Positions 63,726 to 64,000 of a stretch of DNA of 64,000 nt are shown here, piece after piece. The translations under genes and the position numbers were made by a program. A model generated the notes under the pieces. It was not told the DNA's origin and searched no databases. It saw only the letters and a program-made list of their open reading frames with translations. Every line of letters begins with the position of its first letter. Within the stretch, counting starts at the first letter, position 1. This DNA comes from Liopterus haemorrhoidalis. Its lineage: Eukaryota > Arthropoda > Insecta > Coleoptera > Dytiscidae. The stretch covers positions 18,471,607-18,535,606 of the forward strand of contig OZ020623.1 of NCBI GenBank assembly GCA_963971575.1, given 5' to 3'.

Positions 63726-64000
63726 ATATTTTATGTCAGTAAAATCATTATTCTTCGTCAGAAACCAAAATAACTGTTATGTACTTCTAAAACAGGTTGC
63801 GCTTAACAAGTTTTCAAGTAAAACGTGAATTTTGAAAATTCAACTATTTCGTTGCTATTTTATGTCGGTAAAATCATTATTCTTCGTCAGAAACCAAAAT
63901 AACTGTTATGTACTTCTAAAACACGTTGCGCTTAACCAGTTTTCAAGTAAAACGTGAATTTTGAAAATTCAACTATTTCGTTGCTATTTTATGTCAGTAA
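63726..64000 (+). repeat. Partial 16-mer HOR at the window edge
   Basis: It includes ACAGGTTGC at 63792, 649 bp after the CTAATACACG mark at 63143, as in complete units. The AAAATGAGTG monomer expected next is missing and a TTAACCAG monomer follows directly. The array runs off the end of the window. Confidence 0.8.

Larger units (their letters stand above)
1..64000 (+). repeat. 129-bp satellite DNA array filling the window
   Basis: The same roughly 129-bp unit recurs head-to-tail from the first to the last base; successive TATTCTTCGTCAG-type anchors lie 127-130 bp apart. All units point the same way and I saw no inverted segment. Nothing breaks the array: no transposon ends, no poly-A tail, no simple-sequence tract, no unique DNA. 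The consensus contains 38 G or C in 129 bases. Arrays of this size and regularity are known from centromeres, pericentromeres and other heterochromatin of eukaryotes. Placement at a centromere is an inference, supported by higher-order repeats and a CENP-B-box-like motif but not proven. The strand label follows the written orientation only. The species cannot be told from the sequence. Confidence 0.98.

Noticed and set aside
1..64000. A continuous repeat protein if TGA were read as an amino acid
   Set aside because: With UGA reassigned, many monomers would read through as 43-residue repeats. But 127-, 128- and 130-bp monomers shift the frame every few units on both scales, so no long frame survives.
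1..64000. CRISPR array
   Set aside because: Regular spacing of similar sequence is present, but there are no unique spacers: the whole 129-bp period is repeated, and no cas genes are near.
1..64000. Telomeric, rDNA or tRNA sequence within the array
   Set aside because: No TTAGGG- or TTTAGGG-type tracts, no rRNA-like GC-rich segments and no tRNA A/B-box arrangement were seen on either strand.
1..64000. Naming the organism or a known satellite family
   Set aside because: The monomer does not match any satellite I can recall with confidence. A search of satellite and whole-genome databases with the monomer at 17777-17905 would decide it.

Overview
The whole 64-kb window is one uninterrupted tandem satellite-DNA array. 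I see no gene, RNA gene, transposon, CRISPR array, microsatellite or unique sequence in it. The unit is an AT-rich monomer of 129 bp (about 30% G+C in the consensus). It is repeated head-to-tail in one orientation roughly 497 times (my estimate from length divided by monomer size). This organisation is typical of centromeric, pericentromeric or other heterochromatic blocks of a eukaryotic chromosome. I do not recognise the monomer as a named satellite and cannot name the species from sequence alone.

Two monomer subfamilies are present. Subfamily A fills 1-5520 and 9525-64000. Subfamily B forms a single island at about 5521-9524 and differs by a fixed set of diagnostic changes: TTGGTC for TTCGTC, AATTAGTG for AATAACTG/AATAAGTG, ACATG for ACACG, TTAACCAG for TTAACAAG, and GTCATTAAC or GTCAATAA for GTCAGTAAC/GTCGGTAAA. 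Subfamily A carries, once per monomer, a 17-bp motif resembling a CENP-B box (12 of 17 positions by my alignment). B monomers have lost its TTCG core. Both keep, with small changes, a short palindrome around GAATTTTGAAAATTC.

Subfamily A is organised into higher-order repeats (HORs) and nested segmental duplications. All their periods are close to multiples of 129 bp. Layout: 1-5520 holds a 12-mer (1546 bp) and a 13-mer expansion; 5521-9524 is the B island; 9525-15140 is a near-identical re-copy of the left end, with an extra 10-mer (1288 bp); 14630-37190 is a nest of 1673-, 6176-, 7595- and 15444-bp offset duplications; 37472-44684 and 48420-53940 are tandem 16-mer HORs of 2061 bp with local gains and losses of monomers; 46215-48140 is a third copy of the 20.3-22.3 kb segment; 54150-57890 contains a 2317-bp (18-mer) duplication; 57395-63725 contains a 3220-bp (25-mer) duplication, running into partial 16-mer sequence at the right edge.

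The open reading frames of 74-84 codons are by-products of the repeat. A 129-bp unit is exactly 43 codons, and the usual in-frame TGA stops are missing in a few variant monomers, so two adjacent units read through. They are not genes. What deserves a second look is the array's internal history (HORs, the divergent island, recombinant monomers) and the conserved motifs inside the monomer.
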